Shown: in pieces, positions 1 to 5,645 of the stretch | Layout of the letters: every line of letters starts with the position of its first letter | Position numbering within the stretch: position 1 is the first letter of the stretch | NCBI GenBank assembly: GCA_964630635.1 | Contig: CAZVVM010000075.1 | Coordinates: 1-8,860, forward strand | DNA length: 8,860 bases | Source: Colimorpha_A sp964630635 | Lineage (GTDB): Bacteria > Bacillota > Clostridia > Oscillospirales > CAG-272 | Reading direction: 5' to 3' | Translations under genes and position numbers: made by a program | The notes under the pieces: model-generated | Seen by the model: the letters and a program-made list of their open reading frames with translations, nothing else | The model's database searches: none | What the model was told of the DNA's origin: nothing

Positions 1-1047
1 GACGAGGACAGACAAATTGCATCGCTTCTAATGAAGAGCGGAAAGCCCGTCGTTCTGGCGGTAAACAAGGTCGACCGCGTCGGTATGCCGCCTGCGGAGT
101 TTTACGAGTTCTATCAGCTTGGATTTAAGGATGATCCGATCCCGATCTCAGCCCTTCACGGTACCGGCTCGGGTGATCTGCTTGACGTAGTTCTTGCGTA
201 CTGTCCCGAGGATGACGGAAATGACGAGGGCGAGCTTGACGAAAATATCAAGGTCGCGGTAATCGGTAAGCCGAACGCAGGTAAGTCCTCGATAATAAAC
301 AGGATTCTCGGAACCGAGCGCCTTATCGTTTCCGACGTTGCGGGAACGACAAGAGACGCAATAGATACCGCGCTTGAGAATGAGCACGGAAAATACGTCT
401 TTATCGACACTGCGGGAATCCGCCGTCAGAGCAAGGTCGACGACCCGATCGAAAAGTACAGCGTTCTCCGCGCAAAGCTTGCGGTCGAGAGGGCGGACGT
501 TTGCGTTATTATGATAGACGCGAACGAGGGAATTACCGAGCAGGACGAAAGGATTGCGGGTATTGCCCACGAGGCGGGAAAGCCGTCGGTCATCTGTATC
601 AACAAATGGGACCTTATCGAAAAGGACAACAATACCGTTAAGGAATTTACCGAAAAGGTATATCAGGCGTTTTCCTATATGACGTACGCCGAGGTCATTT
701 ATCTTTCGGCAAAGACGGGTCAGCGTGTTGACAAGCTTTACGAGCTTATAAATAACGCGTATGAGCAGAGCAAGCGCCGTATTACGACGGGAATACTCAA
801 CGACGTTCTTTCCGACGCTACGGCTCGCGTTCAGCCGCCGTCCGACAAGGGTAAGTATCTCAAGGTCTACTATATGACGCAGATCGGCGTTCAGCCGCCT
901 ACCTTCGTTATATTCTGTAATTCCGTTGAGCTTTTCCATTTCTCGTATAGAAGATACATTGAAAACTGTCTGCGCGATACCTTTGGCTTCAAGGGTACGC
1001 CGATCAAGATCATAATCCGCGAACGCGGGGAGGACAGCGGCAAATGA
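1..1047 (+). CDS. der: Ribosome-assembly GTPase Der (EngA), 5' end outside the window
   Basis: Der is an essential tandem GTPase that helps mature the 50S ribosomal subunit in the cytoplasm. The reading frame is open from base 1, so the gene starts upstream. 348 residues are visible, and about 90 N-terminal residues (P-loop and switch regions of G domain 1) are missing compared with the usual length near 440. The visible part starts near the end of G domain 1 (NKVD at fragment residues 22-25). It continues through an acidic linker to a complete G domain 2: P-loop GKPNAGKS at about 89-96, switch I AGTTRD, DTAG at about 136-139 and NKWD at about 201-204. It ends in the KH-like domain, closing with GTPIKIIIRER. 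The double G-domain plus KH layout is specific to Der. The P-loop has Ala where most Der proteins have Val (NAGKS, not NVGKS), a mild change. The stop codon overlaps the plsY start (ATGA). The first in-frame ATG seen (base 31) is internal, not the start. Confidence 0.97.
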   Translation, partial: DEDRQIASLLMKSGKPVVLAVNKVDRVGMPPAEFYEFYQLGFKDDPIPISALHGTGSGDLLDVVLAYCPEDDGNDEGELDENIKVAVIGKPNAGKSSIINRILGTERLIVSDVAGTTRDAIDTALENEHGKYVFIDTAGIRRQSKVDDPIEKYSVLRAKLAVERADVCVIMIDANEGITEQDERIAGIAHEAGKPSVICINKWDLIEKDNNTVKEFTEKVYQAFSYMTYAEVIYLSAKTGQRVDKLYELINNAYEQSKRRITTGILNDVLSDATARVQPPSDKGKYLKVYYMTQIGVQPPTFVIFCNSVELFHFSYRRYIENCLRDTFGFKGTPIKIIIRERGEDSGK

Positions 1048-1817
1048 TACTTTTTAATACTGTTACTACGGGTGTAGACCCCGAAAAGCTCGAAAGGATC
1101 AGCAGATACGTATATAACAATTTCTACGGTCCGCTCTACCTTATGGTGGTCGACGGAAAGCTTGACGGTTGGCTCTACTACGCCGTTGCGATATTTATTG
1201 CACTGCTCGGATATTTCCTCGGAAGTATGAATTTTGCGGTCATTATATCGAGAATAAAGTTCCACGAGGATATAAGAACGAAGGGCAGCGGAAACGCGGG
1301 CGCGACCAATATGTCGCGTACCTACGGCAAGGCGGCGGGAATTGCGACACTCGTCGGAGATATTCTCAAAACCGTGCTTCCCGTATTCCTCGCAAGGTTT
1401 CTCGTCGGCGATATGTTCGGTTATATTACGGGACTTATGTGCGCCCTCGGTCACGCCTTCCCCTGCTACTATAAGTTCAAGGGCGGAAAGTGTGTTGCCG
1501 TAACTGCGGCAGTACTTCTCGTTATGGAGCCGCTTGCGTTTTTACTGCTTTTGGTGGTATTCGCCGTCGTCGTTCTCGGAACGAAGTACGTTTCTCTTGC
1601 TTCGATATTTACGGCTCTTATCTCTCCCGTTATAGTTCATAACTTCGTTACGGGAAGAAACTACGGTAAGAGTCATCTCGGTCTCGTCTTTTTGATAGTT
1701 CAATGTTTGCTCGTTATTATCCTTCATAAGGAGAATATAAAGCGTCTGCTCGAAGGAAAAGAGAATAAATTCGCCTTCAAAAAGAGAAAAACCGAGAATA
1801 ACGGCGAGGAAAAATAA
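1044..1817 (+). CDS. plsY: Acyl-phosphate glycerol-3-phosphate acyltransferase PlsY
   Basis: PlsY is a membrane enzyme that moves an acyl chain from acyl-phosphate to glycerol-3-phosphate, making lysophosphatidate, the first step of phospholipid synthesis. The 257-residue product has the family motifs in order: GSMNFAVIISR (about 60-70), GSGNAGATN (81-89), GHAFPCYYKFKGGK (136-149) and HKENIKRLLEGKEN (228-241). Hydrophobic segments lie at about 45-66, 97-120, 124-138, 150-178, 183-203 and 211-228. The tail is very basic and then acidic. The third motif usually reads GGKGVA and here reads GGKCVA. The start at 1044 overlaps the der stop and has a good site GGGGAGG at 1027-1033, ten bases upstream. 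This start gives about 43 residues before the first membrane helix, an extension most PlsY proteins lack. An internal ATG at 1143 would trim most of it but has no ribosome binding site. No gpsA follows, although it is a frequent partner. Confidence 0.95.
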   Translation: MILFNTVTTGVDPEKLERISRYVYNNFYGPLYLMVVDGKLDGWLYYAVAIFIALLGYFLGSMNFAVIISRIKFHEDIRTKGSGNAGATNMSRTYGKAAGIATLVGDILKTVLPVFLARFLVGDMFGYITGLMCALGHAFPCYYKFKGGKCVAVTAAVLLVMEPLAFLLLLVVFAVVVLGTKYVSLASIFTALISPVIVHNFVTGRNYGKSHLGLVFLIVQCLLVIILHKENIKRLLEGKENKFAFKKRKTENNGEEK

Positions 1818-1835
1818 ATTTTTTGAAAAAGAGTA

Positions 1836-1864
1836 TTGCATTTTTTCAAAAGCTGTGATATACT
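1836..1864 (+). promoter_or_regulatory. Sigma-A promoter for rpmB
   Basis: TTGCAT (1836-1841) and TATACT (1859-1864) are separated by exactly 17 bases. TG precedes the -10 element by one base (TGATATACT), giving an extended -10. Transcription should start near 1871, leaving a leader of about 60 bases before the L28 start codon. An A/T-only inverted repeat overlaps the -35 region. It runs from TTTTGAAAAA at 1821-1830 to TTTTTCAAAA at 1842-1851. Confidence 0.82.
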
Positions 1865-1933
1865 TATCGGGTATGAATTTCTAAATAAGAAATAATTGAT
1901 AATTTCGGATATATGGATGGAGGTGTCCTAAAA

Positions 1934-2119
1934 ATGGCAAAGTGTGATATCTGCGGCAAGGGCGTTGTTTTTGGTCTTAACGTTTCCCATTCCAACCGCA
2001 AAACCAGCAGAACCTGGAAGCCCAACGTAAGAAAGGTTAAGGCAGTTGTAAACGGTACTAACAAGACCGTTCACGTATGCTCCCGTTGCCTGCGCTCGGG
2101 TAAAGTAGAAAGAGCTTAA
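1934..2119 (+). CDS. rpmB: 50S ribosomal protein L28 (bL28), four-cysteine form
   Basis: bL28 is a small basic protein of the large ribosomal subunit. The 61-residue product carries two cysteine pairs, CDIC at residues 4-7 and CSRC near residue 50. These are the metal-binding ligands of the C+ form of L28, which implies a bound zinc. It also has the family core GLNVSHSNRKTSRTWKPNVRK (split here as GLNVSHSNRK and TSRTWKPNVRK). The start at 1934 is chosen because GGAGGTG at 1919-1925 lies ten bases upstream and MAKC is the standard L28 start. The longer frame from 1913 would begin at an ATG that overlaps this ribosome binding site. The gene has its own promoter and terminator, so it is probably transcribed alone, with some read-through into the next gene. 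Confidence 0.98.
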   Translation: MAKCDICGKGVVFGLNVSHSNRKTSRTWKPNVRKVKAVVNGTNKTVHVCSRCLRSGKVERA

Positions 2120-2128
2120 TATCTGCTC

Positions 2129-2170
2129 AAACGACCGAATGGCAACGTATTGCCGTTCGGTCGTTTTCTT
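2129..2170 (+). terminator. Rho-independent terminator after rpmB
   Basis: A 17-bp stem pairs 2129-2145 with 2150-2166 around a CGTA loop, with a single G-T wobble (2140/2155). The T-rich tail is TTTTCTT, partly inside the stem. It begins nine bases after the rpmB stop. The ribosome binding site of the next gene follows directly at 2171. Confidence 0.9.
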
Positions 2171-2178
2171 GGAGAAAT

Positions 2179-2883
2179 ATGAAGATTCTTGTTGATGCAA
2201 GGACGTCGGAGCGTGTGAGAGATTCTCTTTCATCATACGGAAACGTCATTTCCTTGCCGAGATGGCAAGGGTTGCCGGATCCCGTATCGTCGCATCCCGA
2301 TATGCTTTTTTATCCGTTGCCCGATGGGAATATTCTCGTCGGTCGGGATTATTATAACGAAAACCGCAGTTTTTTCGAGCCGCTTCTCTGCGACTTCGTT
2401 TTGGACGAAAAAACGCCGAGCGGGGAATACCCGTTCGACGTGCGATTTGACTGTCTCGGTGTAAATGGCGTTTTATACGGAAAAGACGGATTTGTGTCCG
2501 AAGTGATAAAGAAACATTATGCGTCCTTCGTTCCCGTAAATCAGGGTTACACGAGATGCTCGGTTGCGATGTTATCGGAAAGCTGCGCCGTGACTGCTGA
2601 CCGCGGGATCGCTGCGGCTTTAAAAAATAACGGAATTGACGTTCTCGTTATCCGCTCGGGATACATAGAATTAAAGGGATACGACAGCGGTTTTATCGGC
2701 GGCGCGGGCGCGGCTCTTGGGGGCGGCGTTTACGGCTTCTTCGGTGATCTTTACACTCATCCCGACGGAAAAGCGATAGCGGAATTTGCCGACAAGCATA
2801 AAATAAAAGCCGCGTCGCTTTCGGATGAGCCCTTAAGCGACAACGGCGGTCTTCTCATTCTGCGAGAAGCTCTGATTCGGTAG
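2179..2883 (+). CDS. DUF6873-type (GME/pentein-like fold) protein of unknown function
   Basis: I recognise this 234-residue protein as resembling the clostridial family named DUF6873, described as having a GME (guanidino-group modifying enzyme, pentein-like) fold. That assignment is from memory of the motif pattern. No function is established to my knowledge. Visible conserved-looking blocks are VDAR (5-8), SHPDM (38-42), NQGYTRC (121-127), TADRG (139-143), IRSGYIELKGYDSGFIGG (158-175), GDLYTHPDG (189-197) and DNGG near the end. There is no signal peptide or membrane segment, so it is probably cytoplasmic. Cys127 and the His residues at 39 and 193 could be catalytic if it acts like a pentein enzyme, but that is inference. 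GGAG at 2171-2174 lies only four bases before the ATG, a short spacing. No promoter is visible between the rpmB terminator and this gene. Its last 29 bases overlap the end of spoVG on the other strand. Confidence 0.8.
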   Translation: MKILVDARTSERVRDSLSSYGNVISLPRWQGLPDPVSSHPDMLFYPLPDGNILVGRDYYNENRSFFEPLLCDFVLDEKTPSGEYPFDVRFDCLGVNGVLYGKDGFVSEVIKKHYASFVPVNQGYTRCSVAMLSESCAVTADRGIAAALKNNGIDVLVIRSGYIELKGYDSGFIGGAGAALGGGVYGFFGDLYTHPDGKAIAEFADKHKIKAASLSDEPLSDNGGLLILREALIR

Positions 2884-3163
2884 CTTCGCAATCTTCCTCG
2901 ATGCGCTTGAGCTCGGCGAAATATTCGTCGAGAACCGACGCTTCGAGAAGCTGACGGAATTCCGAGTTTATGGGATGTATTATGTCCCTGTACGTGCCGT
3001 CCGGATTTTTGCGGCTCGGCATCACGATGAAATATTTATCCTTGGTGTTAATTACTTTGACATCATGAAGTGCCAACTGGTTATCGAAGGTGACAGAGAC
3101 AACGGCTTTCATCGGACCGTCGTCGTTAAAGGTCTTGCGAATCTTAATGTCTGTGATCTGCAT
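2855..3163 (-). CDS. spoVG: SpoVG, septation and sporulation regulator
   Basis: SpoVG is a small nucleic-acid-binding regulator. It affects asymmetric septation during sporulation in Bacillus and many processes, including virulence and cell-wall traits, in other Firmicutes. The 102-residue product begins MQITDIKIRK and carries the family signature MPSRK..DGTYRDIIHPINSEFR at about 48-70. Its length is usual for the family, and the acidic tail after about 89 is the variable part. The start is supported by GGAGG on the minus strand (3174-3170), six bases upstream. It is transcribed divergently from murC. In several Clostridium genomes spoVG lies near murC with purR between or beside them, so this neighbourhood is partly conserved although purR is absent here. 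A sigma-A-like promoter and a 17-bp dyad lie just upstream. I found no sigma-H promoter of the kind used for spoVG in Bacillus subtilis. Confidence 0.97.
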   Translation of the reverse strand: MQITDIKIRKTFNDDGPMKAVVSVTFDNQLALHDVKVINTKDKYFIVMPSRKNPDGTYRDIIHPINSEFRQLLEASVLDEYFAELKRIEEDCEATESELLAE

Positions 3164-3184
3164 GGCATGCCTCCATAAGAATTT

Positions 3185-3201
3185 GCAATAATAATTATTG
3201 C
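3185..3201. repeat. Perfect 17-bp dyad at the predicted spoVG transcription start
   Basis: GCAATAAT and ATTATTGC form a perfect 8-bp inverted repeat around one central A. It lies between the spoVG ribosome binding site (3170-3174) and the candidate -10 (3208-3213), at about +1 to +17 of the predicted spoVG transcript. That is a typical repressor operator position. As RNA it could form only a short A/U-rich hairpin. Confidence 0.6.
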
Positions 3202-3207
3202 CTGCTA

Positions 3208-3235
3208 ATAATATTATATTTGTCGGTTATGTCTA
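3208..3235 (-). promoter_or_regulatory. Candidate sigma-A promoter for spoVG
   Basis: On the minus strand TAGACA (3235-3230) and TATTAT (3213-3208) are separated by 16 bases, each matching five of six consensus positions. An overlapping TATAAT (3218-3213) is an alternative -10, but no good -35 lies at the right distance from it. The start would fall near 3201. Confidence 0.55.
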
Positions 3236-3239
3236 CATT

Positions 3240-3268
3240 TTGACTGAAAATAAGAGCTTTGTTTAACT
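3240..3268 (+). promoter_or_regulatory. Weak candidate promoter for murC
   Basis: TTGACT (3240-3245) is a good -35, but the element 17 bases on, TTAACT (3263-3268), matches the -10 consensus at only three positions. If real, its -35 sits four bases from the divergent spoVG -35. The AT-rich DNA allows other choices, so this is tentative. Confidence 0.3.
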
Positions 3269-3271
3269 ATT

Positions 3272-3290
3272 TTTAAACTTTTTGTTTAAA
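3272..3290. repeat. Inverted repeat TTTAAAC-N5-GTTTAAA upstream of murC
   Basis: TTTAAAC (3272-3278) and GTTTAAA (3284-3290) form a perfect 7-bp inverted repeat around five T residues. A related GTTTAAC sits at 3261-3267. It lies between the candidate murC promoter and the start codon. In such AT-rich DNA chance cannot be excluded. Confidence 0.4.
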
Positions 3291-3336
3291 TTATCCATAT
3301 CACTAACCTTTTTATGGCAAAAGGGAAAGGAATGTT

Positions 3337-4695
3337 ATGAATATAAGAGAAATTGCACGCATAATGGCGAATGCGAAAAATATACATTTTGTGGGAATCG
3401 GCGGTATCAGTATGTCGTCGCTCTCTGCCATAACGAAAACGAAGGGCTATGCCGTTACGGGAAGCGACAGGACGAAGAGTGCGATGACCGAGCGCCTTGA
3501 AAAGCTCGGAATTACCGTTCATTATTCTCATAGCGAGGATAACGTCCTTGACTCTGACGTTATCGTTTATACTGCCGCTGTGCATCCCGACAATCCCGAG
3601 CTTGAAAAGGGAAGAGAGCGCGGTATTCCGCTTATAACGAGAGGGGAATATCTCGGCTGGCTTATGAGCGAATACAGATGCCGAATCGGTGTAAGCGGTA
3701 CTCACGGTAAGAGCACCGTTACCTCGATGCTCACCGAGATATACCTCGCGGGCAAATACGATCCGACCGTCGTCAGCGGCGCGGAGCTTTCTTCTATCGG
3801 CGGGGCATATCACCTCGGCTCGGAAAATTACTTTATCTTTGAAGCGTGCGAATACTGTGATTCCTTCCTTTCGTTCTGCCCGACGACTGCGGTCGTAACG
3901 AATCTTGAATACGATCACGCCGATTATTTCAAGACTATGGATCAGCTTCGAGCATCGTTCAGACAGTACGTCGGTTACGGTGAAGCTGCGGTTCTGAACG
4001 CAGACGATGATGAGGCGGTTGCGCTTAAAGACGGCTATGGCGGGAAGACCGTTTTCTTCTCTGCCTGCGGAAAGGGCGATTATAACGCGGAAAATATCGT
4101 GTATAGCGGAGGATGCGCGTCGTTTGATCTTGTTTATCACGGTCAAAAGCTTTGCAATATAGAGCTTACGGTTCCGGGTGTTCATAACGTATACAACGCT
4201 CTTGCGGCGGCGGCATCGGCGCTGACTAACGGCGCGGACATAAATGCGGTCAAAGCGGGTCTTTACGCCTTCGGCGGAGCGAAGCGTAGATTTGAATACA
4301 AGGGCAAGACCGAAAATGGTGCCGAGGTCTATATAGATTACGCTCACCATCCGTCCGAGATAAAGGTCACGCTTAACGCGGCGAAGGCGTTTGGCAAGCG
4401 TGTCGTGACCGTGTTCCAGCCGCATACCTATTCGCGTACCGCGAGCTTGTTTGACGATTTTACAGCATCGTTTTGCGACTCGGATATTACGCTTTTTGCC
4501 GATATTTACGCTGCGCGTGAGACCGATACTCTCGGTGTTTCGTCCGAGCTTCTTGCGGGCAAGACTCCGAACGGCGTTTGCCTTAACACCTTTGAAAATA
4601 TCGCAGAGTATCTGAAAAACAACTGCGGCGAAAACGACGTTGTTATGATCCTCGGCGCAGGTGACGTTATTAAGATAGCCGATCTGATAATTTGA
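3337..4695 (+). CDS. murC: UDP-N-acetylmuramate--L-alanine ligase MurC
   Basis: MurC is the cytoplasmic ATP-dependent ligase that adds L-alanine to UDP-N-acetylmuramate, the first amino acid of the peptidoglycan stem peptide. The 452-residue length is normal. The N-terminal UDP-binding domain has HFVGIGGISMSSL (17-29). The ATP-binding domain has GVSGTHGKS (118-126), FEACEYCDSFL (168-178) and TNLEYDHADYF (188-198). The C-terminal domain has DYAHHPSE (334-341), QPHTYSRT (361-368) and GAGDV (440-444). These choices of residues separate MurC from MurD, MurE and MurF. The start is supported by AAAGGA at 3326-3331, about six bases upstream. It stands alone between a divergent promoter region and a strong terminator, so it is probably a single-gene transcript. 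Confidence 0.98.
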   Translation: MNIREIARIMANAKNIHFVGIGGISMSSLSAITKTKGYAVTGSDRTKSAMTERLEKLGITVHYSHSEDNVLDSDVIVYTAAVHPDNPELEKGRERGIPLITRGEYLGWLMSEYRCRIGVSGTHGKSTVTSMLTEIYLAGKYDPTVVSGAELSSIGGAYHLGSENYFIFEACEYCDSFLSFCPTTAVVTNLEYDHADYFKTMDQLRASFRQYVGYGEAAVLNADDDEAVALKDGYGGKTVFFSACGKGDYNAENIVYSGGCASFDLVYHGQKLCNIELTVPGVHNVYNALAAAASALTNGADINAVKAGLYAFGGAKRRFEYKGKTENGAEVYIDYAHHPSEIKVTLNAAKAFGKRVVTVFQPHTYSRTASLFDDFTASFCDSDITLFADIYAARETDTLGVSSELLAGKTPNGVCLNTFENIAEYLKNNCGENDVVMILGAGDVIKIADLII

Positions 4696-4722
4696 ATGTT
4701 AAAGTTCACAAAAATTCACACG

Positions 4723-4759
4723 TCCCCCGAACGGTTTTTGCGTTTCGGGGGATTTTTTT
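4723..4759 (+). terminator. Rho-independent terminator after murC
   Basis: A 9-bp stem with five C-G pairs joins 4723-4731 to 4744-4752. Two more pairs are possible across a one-base bulge. Seven T residues follow (4753-4759). It begins 28 bases after the murC stop and separates murC from the DeoR operon. Confidence 0.95.
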
Positions 4760-4782
4760 CTTGTTAATCGTTGTTTTGACGG

Positions 4783-4811
4783 TTGACATATGTTAAAAAA
4801 TGTGATACAAT
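4783..4811 (+). promoter_or_regulatory. Strong sigma-A promoter for the DeoR-E2-E3-E1 operon
   Basis: TTGACA (4783-4788) is a perfect -35. TACAAT (4806-4811) follows after exactly 17 bases and is preceded by TGTGA, giving an extended -10. Transcription should start near 4818, about 33 bases before the regulator start codon. The gaps between the four downstream genes (30, 12 and 31 bases) show no terminator, so this promoter can serve the whole operon. Confidence 0.88.
4786..4793. promoter_or_regulatory. Candidate operator 1 (ACATATGT) over the -35
   Basis: This 8-bp palindrome shares three bases with the -35 element. With its flanks (4783-4796, TTGACATATGTTAA) it is a 14-bp palindrome with one mismatched pair. 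A repressor here would block RNA polymerase. The identical core recurs 27 bases downstream. Confidence 0.5.
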
Positions 4812-4821
4812 TACATATGTA
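4812..4821. promoter_or_regulatory. Candidate operator 2 (TACATATGTA) over the transcription start
   Basis: A perfect 10-bp palindrome with the same ACATATGT core as operator 1. It begins directly after the -10 element and covers the predicted start of transcription. The two copies bracket the promoter core, as expected for an autoregulated DeoR-family repressor. Confidence 0.5.
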
Positions 4822-4850
4822 TGTGAATTTAAACATTAAGGAGATAAAAT

Positions 4851-5615
4851 ATGAGCTTGGCAAGAAGAAATGCGATACAAAAGCTATTCCAAAGCAAGCC
4901 CTTTATCACACTTCACGAGCTGGAGGAAATGTTTCCCGACGTTTCAAGCATGACCCTGCGCCGAGATATTGAGTATTTTGAGCGTCAGGGCGAGGCGATA
5001 AAGGTCAGGGGCGGCGCGAGGTCAATGAAGTTTATAACGACCTCGATGGAGGATGCGTTCAGCTTGCGCCTTCATTCCAACTCCTATGCAAAGGAGAAGA
5101 TCGCAACCGAGGCGCTTCGATTTATCGAAACGGGAAGAAGCATATTTCTCGATTCGGGTACGACGGTGCTTCGGCTTGCCGAAATAATACCGAACAGCCG
5201 TCTGACGGTTACGACGACGGGACTTAACGTCGCGCTTGAGCTTATGAAAAAGGATCAGCCGATAGTTAATATCGTCGGCGGTATGATAAACCGCGATAAC
5301 GTCACCGTTTCGGGTAATCAGGCGGTGCAGTTTATCGAGGGCATCAATATTGACGTTGCCTTTATAGTTCCCTCGGGTGTTTCGGCTGACGACGGTCTGA
5401 CCTGCGGTAACTATAACGACTGCGAGCTTAAAAAGCTCGTTATAAATAAGGCGCGCAAGGTCGTCGTTCTTATGGACGCTTCAAAGACCGATAAGAGCTT
5501 GCCTTATACCTTCAGTAATTTTTCCGATATCGACTGCATAATCTCCGACGGTAACCTGCCGTCCGACGTTATGGAAAAGGCGGCAGCGGAAAACGTTGAA
5601 GTAATCATTGCTTAA
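4851..5615 (+). CDS. DeoR/GlpR-family transcriptional regulator
   Basis: DeoR-family proteins are DNA-binding regulators, mostly repressors, that respond to phosphorylated sugars or related metabolites. The 254-residue length is typical. The N-terminal winged helix-turn-helix covers about 5-57, with the family recognition helix SSMTLRRDI (32-40) and the wing VRGGAR (52-57). The C-terminal sensor domain has DSGTT (101-105), TTTGLNVA (121-128), VGG (142-144), the GLTC....CELK block (182-194) and DASK (209-212). The ligand cannot be predicted. AAGGAG at 4838-4843, seven bases upstream, supports the start. It is the first gene of the operon, 30 bases before E2, so control of the dehydrogenase complex and of itself is the likely role. 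Regulating this class of complex is less usual for DeoR proteins than regulating sugar or polyol use, which may hint at a sugar-derived inducer. Confidence 0.95.
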   Translation: MSLARRNAIQKLFQSKPFITLHELEEMFPDVSSMTLRRDIEYFERQGEAIKVRGGARSMKFITTSMEDAFSLRLHSNSYAKEKIATEALRFIETGRSIFLDSGTTVLRLAEIIPNSRLTVTTTGLNVALELMKKDQPIVNIVGGMINRDNVTVSGNQAVQFIEGINIDVAFIVPSGVSADDGLTCGNYNDCELKKLVINKARKVVVLMDASKTDKSLPYTFSNFSDIDCIISDGNLPSDVMEKAAAENVEVIIA

Positions 5616-5645
5616 AAATATTCATTTATATATAGGAGGACTATT

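Noticed and set aside
148..939. Long open frames on the strand opposite der (148-939), murC (3286-4425), E2 (5856-6830) and E3 (6939-8246).
   Set aside because: They run antisense to clear conserved genes, have no recognisable domains or ribosome sites, and are composition effects of the real coding strand.
1821..1851. Inverted repeat TTTTGAAAAA / TTTTTCAAAA after plsY as a possible terminator of der-plsY.
   Set aside because: The stem is only A/T apart from one G-C pair, the loop is 11 bases, no T-tract follows, and it overlaps the rpmB -35. Weak operator or chance is as likely.
3164..3260. A sigma-H promoter for spoVG, as in Bacillus subtilis.
   Set aside because: No AGGA-type -35 paired with GAAT at suitable spacing is seen on the minus strand. 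The sigma-A-like pair explains the region better.
3314..3340. A tiny reading frame (MAKGKGML) whose stop overlaps the murC start as ATGA, as in a leader peptide.
   Set aside because: There is no ribosome binding site in front of it, it lies across the murC ribosome site, and a frame this short is expected by chance.
4705..4720. Direct repeat TTCACA spaced by AAAA after murC.
   Set aside because: Two 6-bp copies only, between the stop codon and the terminator, with no promoter nearby. Too short to call a site.
4790..4972. A plus-strand 60-residue frame starting within the DeoR promoter.
   Set aside because: It spans the promoter and the DeoR start in another frame, has no ribosome binding site, and shows no protein-like pattern.
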